From Antedon mediterranea (taxonomy: Eukaryota; Echinodermata; Crinoidea; Comatulida; Antedonidae): DNA of 64,000 bases. Both the position numbers and the translations under genes were made by a program. The stretch covers positions 21,761,201 to 21,825,200 of the forward strand of contig NC_092670.1 of the NCBI RefSeq assembly GCF_964355755.1, given 5' to 3'. Each line of letters opens with the position of its first letter. Position 1 is the first letter of the stretch. Below the pieces are notes generated by a model that saw only the letters and a list, made by a program, of their open reading frames with translations, did not search any database and was not told where the DNA came from. Shown here in pieces: positions 1 through 10,268 of this stretch.

Positions 1-1290
1 AATAGGTGAGATAAGGTCAAAGGTTATTAACATAGCGATGTGTTAACTAATGACACAAGTTAAAGAAGAATGCAATTAATGTAATTTGGAAATGAATATA
101 CTGGTGGTGTTTTAACCAACGGCAAAACGGTTACTAACGACAACAAACCAAAAACAGTAAATACAAAAATAACATTTTAAACAATGGGCTTGGTTGTTTT
201 TAATTTAAAGTTCAGGAAACCAACTAAAACGAGATAGATTTAATTGTTCGAATTGTTAACTGATAGACTTCCTTGTAGTAATTCCTTTTTTATTTCTTCT
301 ACGTTGTCTTAACCACTTCACCGTTTAAATGTAGGCCTTGTGAAATACAAAATGGAAAGTTTGTTATAACCTGGTAGTAACTACATTATAATTAGGTCCC
401 TTTGTAATAATTGATTCATAAGATCATAAGTAACCCACCCCAACTTTTCCGGTCAGCAATTCATAGCAAATAACAAAACAGTACGAATGTGTTTGAACTC
501 TAACTTTATTTTATAAACTCAAAAACACTCAATCCTCCCCCTCTAAACGATTCATAATATATATATTTCCTCCATGATAAGATTGAGTCTTTTCCATTCA
601 CAGCTTCCAAACGTCTTAAATTTGTTATGTTACCGTATGTTATGCAACATTTCGATCAAAAGTGTGATTAATTTCTAAAAGTCTTACATCAAGCACTCAA
701 ATTAGACGCAATTTAGTCCTAACTAAACACCAATCTAAAAATGAAAACAATAAAAGCCCAACACCTTAGTTGCATTACTTCAAATCTACTTACTTATCAC
801 CTACAGAAACGCATTTTAGCTTGAAGATCTTCATTATTTAGGCCCCAAAGTTTTGCTCAGTTTAGTGGAAGTTGTCTACCTTTCTATATTCCATTGAATC
901 ATGCAATATGGAAGAGGAAATGTTGATACCACCTGATTTATTGTTCTTTGATACACCTTTGGTTAAGTCGATATACCGGTAACTTTATTAACGATTACTT
1001 GTGCCGCTTTATAAATAATTTCATTTCCGGACAGCATTTTCTTTACTGCCCTCAGGAGTTAATATTGCTAAAGTCTGATCTCCTGGCATGGATAGCAGTA
1101 TGCAATATTTCAGCCAACAATAATTTTTGATCGAATGAACATTTCGCCGACGTGTTCGGTGGCGCACAAGATGAACTATCGCGATAATTCATTTTGCGTT
1201 CATTTCACATCAACTTAGAAAAAGTCTAATTCATACTCATTTATTTCACAAGATGTGTTTGTCTACTTTTAAAATACCTCAACTATTTTG
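1..1290. other. No gene recognised
   Basis: AT-rich sequence with short unsupported open frames only. I see no exon with convincing coding character on either strand, and no clear transposon end. Confidence 0.6.
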
Positions 1291-1293
1291 GTA

Positions 1294-1728
1294 CCGTATT
1301 TATTCGAATTAACGCTTCGCTTTGAATAAACGCCTTCCTCGAATAAACGCCCCTCATAAAACATCATTTTGAATAAACGCCCCTCGAATATACGCCCAGG
1401 GGACCTTTATTTATTTCCTCGAATAAACGCCCCGCCATATGCGTATAATTATACGCAATATTGTAGGCCTATTAGGCTACTCTATTTGTATTAGAATTCA
1501 TTGATTGACAAGATCTACAATTTACCGAGCATTTTATAATTTTACTGTATTTTATCACTTCTTAATATTAGTTGTGTTGTATTTTTCATATCTAGAGGTA
1601 TTTATTTGATTATACATGTTACCATATTACATAAACGCCTTCCTCGAATAAACGCACCCCCCCCCCCCCGCCCCTTAAAACCCTCCTCAACAATAAACGC
1701 CCCGGGGCGTTTATTCGAATAAATACGG
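1294..1728. mobile_element. Small inverted-repeat element made of an AATAAACGCC motif
   Basis: The left end CCGTATTTATTCGAAT is the reverse complement of the right end ATTCGAATAAATACGG apart from one extra base, and both ends are bordered by TA. Inside, the decamer AATAAACGCC (or close variants) recurs many times near both ends, and a C-rich run lies at about 1657-1673. The length, inverted ends and TA border suggest a non-autonomous DNA transposon (MITE). No transposase frame is present. Superfamily not assigned. Confidence 0.6.
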
Positions 1729-1861
1729 TACGTATATCTTCTGTGTACTATATATCATACACAATATGGACACTGAAACATGAATTCGAAGTTATATCGC
1801 ATGCATTATACACAAGATTTTAGTTTTCCCGTCACCATAATTCTTTCTAATATTAACTTAT

Positions 1862-2142
1862 TTATAATTTCAACTTTCCAAGACTGTCAAATTTTAAAAC
1901 TTGAATTAGATTCATATTAAACTCTGATTTTAACTGTGAGTAAAAGTATTCCAGTGCTTTATTGGAAAGTTTGATCATCTGAACTAAAATTTCACCATCC
2001 ACATCCTTCATACAAGTAGTTAATTCCTCCATCTTGTTTTCAGTTAGCCATCTTTTTACTTCGTCTTTGGTCCAACTAGATACACTTTTGACACCACTGT
2101 CAGGACTATCACTTGGTTTTGGTGAAGTTAGTATTTCCCCGT
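1862..2142 (-). pseudogene. SAM-domain exon of the broken copy
   Basis: Open from an acceptor (TTTTTCAG before 2142) in phase 1 to a stop at 1862, 92 codons plus stop. It aligns closely with the SAM exon of the intact gene, but with a shorter linker before the domain. It retains the helix motifs of a sterile alpha motif. Confidence 0.75.
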
Positions 2143-2274
2143 CTGAAAAACAATTCAAAATAAAGTTACGATATTTCTTACTTTACTTAAAGGGTACCGG
2201 TATGTGAATGCATGGTACAGATACATTTTCATTGATACATTTACACTATCTGTATAAGATAAGACTCTTTATAC

Positions 2275-2463
2275 CTTCTAATAGTTCTCTACTTCCAATT
2301 TCTTTCTGAATTTTTTTTAATTGCGCATTGAGTAAGGAGGTACATGTGACCCTGTAATGCTTCTTTGTACCGATGATAAAATCCAGCCATCCATCTAGTT
2401 TGTAATTCTCTTAAACAATAAGCGGGATTATTGTTTTTCTGTGCCTAAATGCATACGTTGCTT
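2275..2463 (-). pseudogene. C-terminal TIR exon of the broken copy, with a nonsense codon
   Basis: At 189 bp it has exactly the length and phase (1 in, 1 out) of exon 4 of the intact gene, and both splice sites are kept. The frame reads to a TAA at 2413-2411, one base change from the GAA of the intact copy. Downstream the frame still reads as TIR-like sequence, so the stop is a recent point lesion. Confidence 0.8.
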
Positions 2464-3270
2464 CTAGTGAAAATATAAAAAGACAACCTAATTTATAAAA
2501 CATTTTAAATAGAATATTTGTTCTCACATAGTAGTTCATGTTTATTAGGTCAAAGGTCAATAACTTTACTTCCGGTCATTTTCTAACAAAATGTTGCATT
2601 ACAATAAATATAAATATGTATGGTCTCAGCAATTTGAGACCATTTTTAAATTTCAATGACCAGCTATTTTTTAGATACAATGCAAGTCAAGGTCAAAGGT
2701 CAATAGTGCAGAAAAATAGCATTTCATATTACATTTCGTCAAAATGTTCCATTACAATGAATATAAATATATACGCTCCGAGTATTTTGATACCAATATC
2801 TTGTTGATAGACCAAAGGGATACGGAGGTAGGGCCAATTGGGCGCCATTTTGATCTTGGGGCTGTTTCCATGGTTACGGGATCGTGAAAATTTGTTACCT
2901 AGCATTTTTGGTATCCTAGCACCATATTAAAGAAGTGAAATCTCACTTTGGGCATTAAAATCCTACGGAAATACACGAGGACCCTGACTATAAAATGCAT
3001 ACATTATATACGTTTTTAATGGCGGCCATCTTGGAATTCAATATGGCTGCCATATGCTATTATTATAAATTGTACCATTGGACTGATCTATCATAATAGT
3101 GTTAGATTTATCACACAAATTACGTTCGTACGCATTAAAATCTCACGGAACTGATTTTTGGAACATTAGGTTCCCCACTATAGTTTAAACGCGTTTGTGC
3201 GAGTTTCTTCTACAGCAACATGTAAGTCCTAGTGCTTATTGAAATGGAAATTATCAAGTTCAATATTTAC

Positions 3271-4230
3271 TTTTAGTAAGTTTCGTCTTGTCTTTGATCT
3301 TGTGTCTGTTTTCGCCGATGAAAGCCAATCGCCATGTAATGTTAGCAGTAATTATGCTAATCGCATGCTCTAGCCAGCAGTTGTAACCCACCACACTCGA
3401 CAATACGTACTTTGTTAGCATCATTTGACGCTAGACTGTACAACCCCAATAGAATCTCTGCAAGACCGTATCCGTAGGCACTTAGCTCATCGTTTGAAGA
3501 CAACGCCTTTTTAAAACACTAAACGGTATTGTCCTGTTGCCAGCATCCTCAAGCAAAGTTACTTCTTCGTCCGTAATAAGAAATGAAACAATAAGATAGC
3601 AATCAGCCTCCAACATTAATTGATTTCTTATCTTTGAATAGTCTAATAATAGACTTTTTTCTCTCTAAATGTCTGTCTAGAATCTGGGCATAGCCTAGCA
3701 ATATTGCCAAGCGTGCCGAGAATGAAATTCACCAGCCTCCAGTTTTCTCTGACTTTCGTTGGGATTAGATCTTTTTGTTTTAAAAAATCCAATAATATCG
3801 GAATTGCGCCTTTTTTGGCAAGCTCTGTTCCGAATTTTGACGATTCATTAGAGAAGTTACACATAATTTTTAGTACAAATGTTAAGCTTTTGTATCTGTC
3901 CTCATCAGGCAAATAAGATAAATCAGATTTATCCAGATCTTTTAAGAATCTTGTCAGGGTTTCCACAAATCCAACCTTGCACATTTCTTCAACAATTTTG
4001 CGTCGATAATGTTTAAACTGCTGATCATTGAAGAACCAATCTCCACAATTCCTAAAAAGCACAAAAACATTTCTATTGGCACTTAGATCCGACTGCCTAA
4101 GCGTCTTTATCTTGTCTTTCAGGTCAGATATCTTCTGGTTGAATATAACAACAAAATTGTGGGGCACAGTATCTTTAGATTCTAGCAACGTCAACTCGTG
4201 AAGCTCGGTACGTCTATTTGCAGTGGCCAT
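3271..4230 (-). pseudogene. Armadillo-repeat exon of the broken copy
   Basis: The start codon context and the first ~190 codons match the intact gene. The reading frame then meets a stop just after the R-E-K-K segment because a few bases are missing. Further down, about 18 bases are absent near 3364 and the segment near 3515 is shortened relative to the intact copy. The donor after 3271 (GTAAAT) is weaker than GTAAGT in the intact gene. Confidence 0.75.
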
Positions 4231-5504
4231 GTTTCTACACGAGTAACAACGAAAATCTTGTTTTAGTAATTTAGTATAAATATCCTTTATATATTTATTC
4301 TTTCTTTGTATTGAAATAACACTTTATATATACCATGGAGTCCATGTATATACTATACAGATATATATGCAGCAGCAATTTAAAAAAAATCACAACAACC
4401 ATTTCCAAAATTATACACGCCCATGCAAAACGTTTTAGGCCCCTATGTCAAATATTGCTGATAACGTTTATGATTTCTCTTACTAATAGACTCATGTAGG
4501 CCACACGTCTACTACATTCTTCCTCGGCTAATTGACAATGGCGCATAAACTAAAAACACGCTAGGTCTATTTACTACTAGAACACGGTGTGGGGCTTCAA
4601 ATTGTGATAAGACAGAAATAATATTTTACTAACATTGCAAGAACTTATATTTAAATAATAATAATAGTTCATTCTTATATATTTCAGGAAAGTATAATTT
4701 AAAAAGTGTAACTTACGTTTCAGTAGCTGTGCCTTTACTGTTAAAAGGGTGCGGCAGTTTATAACAATGAAATACATTGAAACATATTATGTGCAACACA
4801 ATACCAACAAGCACGAATGTGCGATACTCGGGATGTGACGTCACATACACATCAATAACCTCGCTACCAAATACTGCTATACGGTACCATCTTCGAGACG
4901 TCATGTGGCTGCATCCGGTTTGAAATCTATAGCTTTGAGGACATGTCCCTGTAGTATATTCATGCCAAATCCCAGCTCAATACTACAACGAATAAGGGAG
5001 GTGTAGTACTTTATAAATCGAACTTTTTACTCAATAGTGTCGGATGGAAGAGAAGATGAGAGAGTCCTAAACTTAACCCGAGTAAAAATATGGGTATAAA
5101 AATACCTTTTTTGCTGAACCGTTCGATACTACACAAAGGCAAGTGGAAGTTCTTTGTAATACCTTTATTTTGTTCGTAGTTGCCTTTGAGTTTAAAAAAT
5201 GATCATCACTAATTTTGAAATACATTAGCAGTACCCAGCAGTCTAATTTTCACAATTCAAAATAGTGGCCAGGCATTTAACATTACACAGATTATTGTTT
5301 CTGGGTAACCCCAGACATATTTAATAGCCTTCTATAAGGTTAGGCCTATACTTTTACGTATAAAATTCTCTATAAACTGTATAAAATAATATGTGACACT
5401 GATCTGCAATAGGCCTATAGGCCTACATATAAAGTATCGCACTTAAATCGAAATACACACACGAGATATATGTTTTCTTGTTACCAACTTATCTATATTT
5501 CCAA
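4231..5504. other. Spacer between the two tandem gene copies
   Basis: The 5' flank of the broken copy and the 3' flank of the intact one. No exon or transposon end was recognised. A TTTATT at 5163-5168 would be an AATAAA poly(A) signal for the minus-strand gene ending at 5505. Confidence 0.4.
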
Positions 5505-5818
5505 TTAACTTATTTTAAGCTTTCCAAGACTGTTGTCAAATTGTAAAACTTGAATTAGATTCATATTAAACTCTAATTTTAACTGTGAGTAAAAGTATTC
5601 CGGTGCTTTATTGGAAAGTTTGATCATCTGAACCAAAATTTCACCATCCACATCCTTCATACAGGTAGTTAATTCCGCCATCTTGTTTTCAGTTAGCCAT
5701 GTTTTCACTTCGTCTTTGGTCCAATTAGATACATGTTTTTTGACGCCACCGTCAACACTATCACTTGGTTTTGGCTTTTGTGATGAAGTTGGTATTTCTT
5801 TTACAGGTACAATCACGT
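5505..5818 (-). CDS. Exon 5: SAM domain and stop
   Basis: 314 bases. Acceptor TTTTTTTCAG before 5818. A proline/serine-rich linker precedes a SAM domain starting around Trp548 (S-N-W-T-K-D-E-V-K-T-W-L). The stop is 7 residues past the domain. Confidence 0.87.
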
Positions 5819-5966
5819 CTGAAAAAAATTCAATCAGGTTAAAGTATAGTCCTAAAAAACGTCCTTACTTTAATGTTGATATAATTCACTTTATCTTTTG
5901 TGGGAAATGGGTACATTTATAAAAAGATCCTTGAGCACTTTAGTGGATATGTGCGCTGTATAAATC

Positions 5967-6025
<59 letters not shown>

Positions 6026-8316
6026 GCCTATACCTTCTGATAACCCTCTAGTTCCAATTTCTTTCTGAATGTTCTCATATTCTGCATCGACTGAGGAGTC
6101 ACACGTGACTTTGAAATACTTCAATGTACCGATGAGTGCGCCCAACCATCCATCTGCAACGTACTTCTCTTCAACAATAAGCGGGATTATTTGTTTTGAG
6201 TGCTTATATGCATACGTTGCTTCTAGAAAGAAAAAAACATTAGACTTGGTCGGAGCTGGCCTTTTACAACGCGTTTGTGCCGAGGTGGTATGTTACATAC
6301 CGAAAAAAAGTGAAAGGCCTCCGAGGCAGAGGACGATAAAGAACGAAACATATATAAATCATATAGCTATATATAGCAGGAAGGATAACTTTTTGCTTGG
6401 ACTTATTTCATCGAAGAAAGTACAAATGGTTATCCCCTGATGAAAGCTTTTCTAAATTTCTTTTCTGAGGAAAAACATATATTTATCTATAGTATTATGG
6501 TCGTTTGTTCGTTCAGTGTAAACAGGCCTTAAGTATTTTTCCCTAGATGTTTGTAGTTATCTTCAGTTCTTGGTGTGAATGTGTATATATAGTTCTACCA
6601 ACCTGTTCTGCAACTATTACTGTCTTTATACTTCTTAGAAACCGCTATTACCAAGACCGCCGCATTTTCAACAGCATTAGCCATTGCTCCTAATATATCA
6701 CCTTCTGTAAGAATAAAATATTTGAAAGTGATCGTTGATGCCAATAATGATGAAGTAGCAAAAGGCATGAAAATAGCTTTATCACTGAATTAGCTAATCC
6801 ATTAACTAAATATGCTGATTATACAAACCGACGCACTGGAGACTATTATTGTTTCTAGTTTATTTACTGCTTTTATAGTCTTACCCATTCTGTCAACATC
6901 CATCCAGACGTTGTAACCAGCTCGTACAAGTTTATCTTTTAATTTAAGCATAATCGGCTGGACATCCCATTGGTAGCTTAGCATCACGTGAGGGCAGTTA
7001 TGTTGTTTGTCAACGACGTTAGATGTATGTTTCCCCAGTGATTCAGGTGTGCCTTCAAATGTTTCCCATAATGCACCTTTTGATGCCTCCTTCAGCATGT
7101 AGTTCTGCGAGCTCTGCCAAGATTTCAATGCTGTATAAAGAAATAAACAGAATGATACGGGTTTTATGCTATGGTTCTTTAAAACAAAGAGGAAATACTG
7201 AAGGAATATGTTGACACGGAAAATGAGATGGAACTCAAATAGGTTAGGAAGATAGAGCTAGGAATATAAATGATGATTATTGTGATGACTCGGTGGTCAA
7301 TACTTACATTTAATAAGTTTCGTCTCTGCAATGATTTTATGTCTGTTTTCGTCAACGAAAGCCAATCGCCATGTAATGTTAGCAGCAATTATGCTAATCG
7401 CAAGATTTCCGACATCTGCAGCTCTGGACAGCAGTTGTAACCCACCACACTCGACAATACGTACTTTGTTAGCATCATTTGACGCTAGACTGTTCAACCC
7501 CAATAGAATTTCTGCAGGGCTGTAACCGTAGGCAATAAGCTCATCGTTTAAGGATAGCGCTTTTTTCAAACAGTTGATCAGAAACGGTATGGTGTTGCCA
7601 GCATCCTCAAGCAAATTTACTTCGTCATCCGTAATAAGAAAAGAAACAGTAAGATAGCAATCAGCCTTCGATACCTTTTTTTTAATCTCCGAATAACCTA
7701 ATAATATGTTAACGGCATTCTCATCTCTAAACTTTTGCCTATAATCTGGGCACAGTCTAGCAATATTTCCAAGTATGCCGAGAATAGAATTTACCAGGTC
7801 CCAGTTGTTGCTTTCTACGACTTTCGTTGGCAACAGATCTTCGTGTGTTAAAAAAGCCAATAATATCGGAATGGCTCCATTTTCAGCAAGCCCTTTTCCA
7901 AATCTGGACGATGTATCCGAGAAGTTACACATAGTTGTTAATACATGACTTAAGATCTTGCATCTGTAGTCATAATCAGACAAACTAAAAATTGAAGACT
8001 TTTTAAATAAGTCAGATTTATCCAGCTCGTCTAAGAATCTTGTCAGGTCTTCAACAAACCCAAACTCACACAACTTTTCAACAATTTTGCGTCGATAATG
8101 TTTAAACTGATCCTTGAAGAACCAATCTCCACAATTCCTAAAAAGCAGAAACACACTTTTTGTGGCACTTAAGTCTGACAGGCTAAGCTTCGTCACCGAG
8201 TCTTTCAGGTCAGATATCTGCTGGTTGAATACATCTTCAAAATTGTGGGGCACAGTATCTTTAGATTCTGGCAATGTTAACTCGTGAAGCTCTGTACGTC
8301 TCTTTCCAGTGGCCAT
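5505..8316 (-). CDS. Intact ARM-TIR-SAM protein, SARM1-like family
   Basis: Five exons (8316-7308, 7130-6885, 6704-6603, 6222-6034, 5818-5505) with GT-AG sites join, all in phase 1, into 1860 bases encoding 619 residues. Residues 1-336 are Armadillo-like helices (segments such as G-A-I-P-I-L-L and L-G-I-L-G-N-I-A-R-L). A TIR domain follows at about 384-490, with HVMLSYQW (strand A), GYNVWMDVDRM (BB loop), an N-S-C-R-T-E helix start placing Glu453 where TIR NADases carry their catalytic glutamate, and I-I-P-L-I-V. A SAM domain is at about 546-612. No signal peptide or membrane segment, so cytoplasmic. SARM1 itself is ARM-SAM-SAM-TIR; here the SAM is C-terminal to the TIR. The start at 8316 was chosen because it is conserved in the tandem copy, although the frame is open to 8457. 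Role in innate immunity or NAD cleavage is inferred from family. Confidence 0.88.
5967..6026. repeat. (TTA)n microsatellite beside the exon 4 donor
   Basis: About 19-20 perfect ATT/AAT units lying 7 bases inside the intron after exon 4. On the coding strand the tract is (AAT)n and stays in frame with exon 4. Confidence 0.95.
6034..6222 (-). CDS. Exon 4: C-terminal TIR part
   Basis: 189 bases, phase 1 at both ends. The first codon, completed across the junction, is GAA (Glu453). It continues A-T-Y-A-Y, then Q-I-I-P-L-I-V and D-G-W-L-G-A-L-I-G-T. Donor GTATAG at 6033 is immediately followed by an (AAT)n tract in the intron. Confidence 0.85.
6603..6704 (-). CDS. Exon 3: middle of the TIR domain
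   Basis: 102 bases, phase 1 at both ends, found by splice sites because it is too short to stand out as a frame. Acceptor ATTCTTACAG, donor GTTGGT. Reads E-G-D-I-L-G-A-M-A-N-A-V-E-N-A-A-V-L-V-I, then S-K-K-Y-K-D-S-N-S-C-R-T, typical of the TIR middle strand and the start of helix C. Confidence 0.85.
6885..7130 (-). CDS. Exon 2: linker and first half of the TIR domain
   Basis: 246 bases, phase 1 at both ends. Acceptor TTTATACAG before 7130, donor G followed by GTAAGA at 6884. Encodes strand A through the BB loop and ends at D-V-D-R-M. Confidence 0.85.
7308..8316 (-). CDS. Exon 1: Armadillo region
   Basis: 1009 bases, residues 1-336 plus one base. The donor is T followed by GTAAGT at 7307. 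All of the ARM region lies in one large exon. Confidence 0.88.
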
Positions 8317-8375
8317 GTTTGTATTGTGTACACAAGAAACAACGGAAATGTTAGTATTAGTAATAATTCTTTCAG

Positions 8376-8383
8376 TATTTATA
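8376..8383 (-). promoter_or_regulatory. Possible TATA box of the intact ARM-TIR-SAM gene
   Basis: TATAAATA on the minus strand, 60 bases upstream of the chosen ATG, which would give a short 5' leader. It is not conserved base-for-base in the broken copy, so support is weak. Confidence 0.3.
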
Positions 8384-9008
8384 GTAGGATGTAGACTACA
8401 TTTATCGGCGATCACGGAAATACTTGACACCTTGACAAACTCGCTTCTAAAACACAAAACAGTATCTCATTAGGCCTATTCTATGGAGAATTATTTCTGC
8501 CAGTGGCGTGTATTCCCAAGTAAGGGCATGTGTTACAATTCTATTCTGTTTTAGTATTGTAAAATTTCAAGCAAGGTTTATTAACCGCCTGAAAGAGAAA
8601 ATACAATACAGTACACGTTCCAGAGAGCAATAACACTTCCTTTCCGTGACGTCACCTTCTGAAAGTTATATGAAAATCATTATTGAGGGCTCACGTTATA
8701 AATATCAACACACTTTCCCCAAGTGTCTGTGTTTATTGTATTTTGTAAATGTAATGTTTTTTTATGACATTTCGATTTTTAAAGTATTGTACGTATGAAA
8801 TGCCATGTGTGCCAAAATCATTTATCTTTTTATCAATATATGTTGAAACAATGATAAATTCTAAATTTTGAAAATCTTCTTTTAAATCACAGTTTTAAGT
8901 ATAGTCATCGGATCTCTTAGTTAATCTGATTAAGCCTATCAAGGCAATCTAATCTTTAAGCAGCCTGTGAATACATGATGCGTATTTTAACGAAATATTG
9001 TACATTTG

Positions 9009-9925
9009 TAGGCCTAATGCGTCTTCAATTGCTAAATGGGCAAATGTAAACAAACTTCCCTTAAATCCTGTCAAATGCGCCGTAATGCATGTTACAAGAT
9101 GTAAAGAGATAGTTAACTGGGATTATACCATAGAATCAGACAATATTCCTAAAGTTACAGAATTCAAATTTCTAGGTGTTTATGTAAATAGTTCGTTGTC
9201 TTGTCATACACAAGTTAATTATATATGTTGTAAAGCAAGCAGATTGCTTGGTTTCATTTCAAAATGTAGTAAAAATATGTCCTGGTTAGCTATGTTGAAC
9301 TTATACAAAGCTCTATTACTTCCAGTGATTACCTACTGTTGTTCAATGTGGGCACCATTTGAGAAATCACATATTAATAGAATAGAAAGTATACAAAGGA
9401 AATCAACAAGGATAATAATGTTTAGAAAGGAAGGTTCCTGGGACACATCTTATTTTCATAGGTTGAAAGTGCTTGAATTATTATCTATTGATGACTTGTT
9501 TAAATTACATAGACTTTCATTAGGATTTAGGCTAAGTTGTTGAAAGGTTACTGCCCCATTCTTTCAATGAGTATATTAAAACTAGTGAAAGATGTCCGGG
9601 TAGGCTTTTACGTTGGAATTCGAAAGGCAATACTTTTCATAATTCTGTATTTGTTTCCTTTCCTAGACTATGGGAGCAAATACCAAATGACATAAAAGAT
9701 TCACAAACAATTTCAATATTTAAGGCTGCTCTAACAAAACACTATATTTCATGTTATGTATAGTTTATTTGTATTTTTCTTTTATATGGTTTTATCTTAA
9801 CTGTTTGTATTGTATGGAGTGAGTGCAGAATCTGTTTGGGCTTTAGCCTATTCTCATTCCTGGTTATTTTTACATTGATGACCGAATAAATATTATTATT
9901 ATTATTTATTATTATTATTATTATT
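9009..9925 (+). mobile_element. 5'-truncated non-LTR retrotransposon, 3' end
   Basis: From about 9025 to 9540 a frame reads as the end of a LINE reverse transcriptase: L-N-P-V-K-C-A-V-M, F-K-F-L-G-V, K-A-S-R-L-L-G-F, L-Y-K-A-L-L-L-P-V, I-E-S-I-Q-R-K. A TGA closes it at 9541, but the protein resumes in the +1 frame at 9539 and runs to a stop at 9761-9763 (F-P-R-L-W-E-Q-I-P motif), so one frameshift separates the parts. The tail ends in GACCGAATAAAT followed by an (ATT)n tract, the microsatellite end usual for CR1/L2/Jockey-like elements. The endonuclease and most of the polymerase are missing; it is dead. Confidence 0.85.
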
Positions 9926-10170
9926 AATAAAAAAAACCCAAAACACACAAAAACAAGGTGCAGTGTTCTTAATTGCAATAAAATCGATGTGTGATAACAA
10001 GTCACTTATAAATATTTAGAAGAATCCAAGTATAATTGAATACCGAAACAGGAGGCTATTGTTACCGAGTTTACCATCTATTCGGCAAGTGGTGAGGCGG
10101 TGGTACCGACACTCGTCGAAACTGCTTGAATAAGCATGACGACGAGCGCTCCATATACTCTAGCCCGCCA

Positions 10171-10268
10171 GCGATTTTTTTTTCCGTACGAGAGTTCCTC
10201 CATCGGTTCGTTTCGGACTCAATCGACTCTCTTCGGTATTCGGTAAAGTCAGCTCACTGATGCGTGAC
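10171..10268 (+). repeat. Left arm of a 1.4-kb spaced inverted repeat
   Basis: The segment starting GCGATTTTTTTTTCCGTACG matches the reverse complement of 11466-11547 almost base for base over about 65 bp, then more loosely through GATGCGTGACA. It is clearly GC-richer than its surroundings. Confidence 0.8.

Larger units (their letters stand above)
1862..4230 (-). pseudogene. Broken tandem copy of the ARM-TIR-SAM gene
   Basis: This copy has the same exon order and splice phases as the intact gene at 5505-8316. Recognisable are the ARM exon (4230-3271), the last TIR exon (2463-2275) and the SAM exon (2142-1862). The first two TIR exons are not found in the 0.8 kb where they should lie. The ARM exon loses its frame near 3643 and has at least two further small deletions against the intact copy. 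The last TIR exon has an in-frame TAA at 2413-2411 where the intact gene has GAA. The SAM exon is still fully open, with W-T-K-D-E-V and G-E-I-L-V-Q motifs. A truncated ARM-only product from the ATG at 4230 (195 residues) remains possible, but a full product is not. Confidence 0.85.

Noticed and set aside
2538-3100. Possible missing TIR exons in the broken gene copy
   Set aside because: I looked for strand A, BB-loop and middle-strand motifs on the minus strand between 2464 and 3270 and found none; the segment holds unrelated sequence with a duplicated AGGTCAAAGGTCAATA phrase.
5891-6145. 84-codon minus frame with poly-asparagine
   Set aside because: Not a separate gene: it is TIR exon 4 running into the (AAT)n intron. 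Kept only as a possible intron-retention form.
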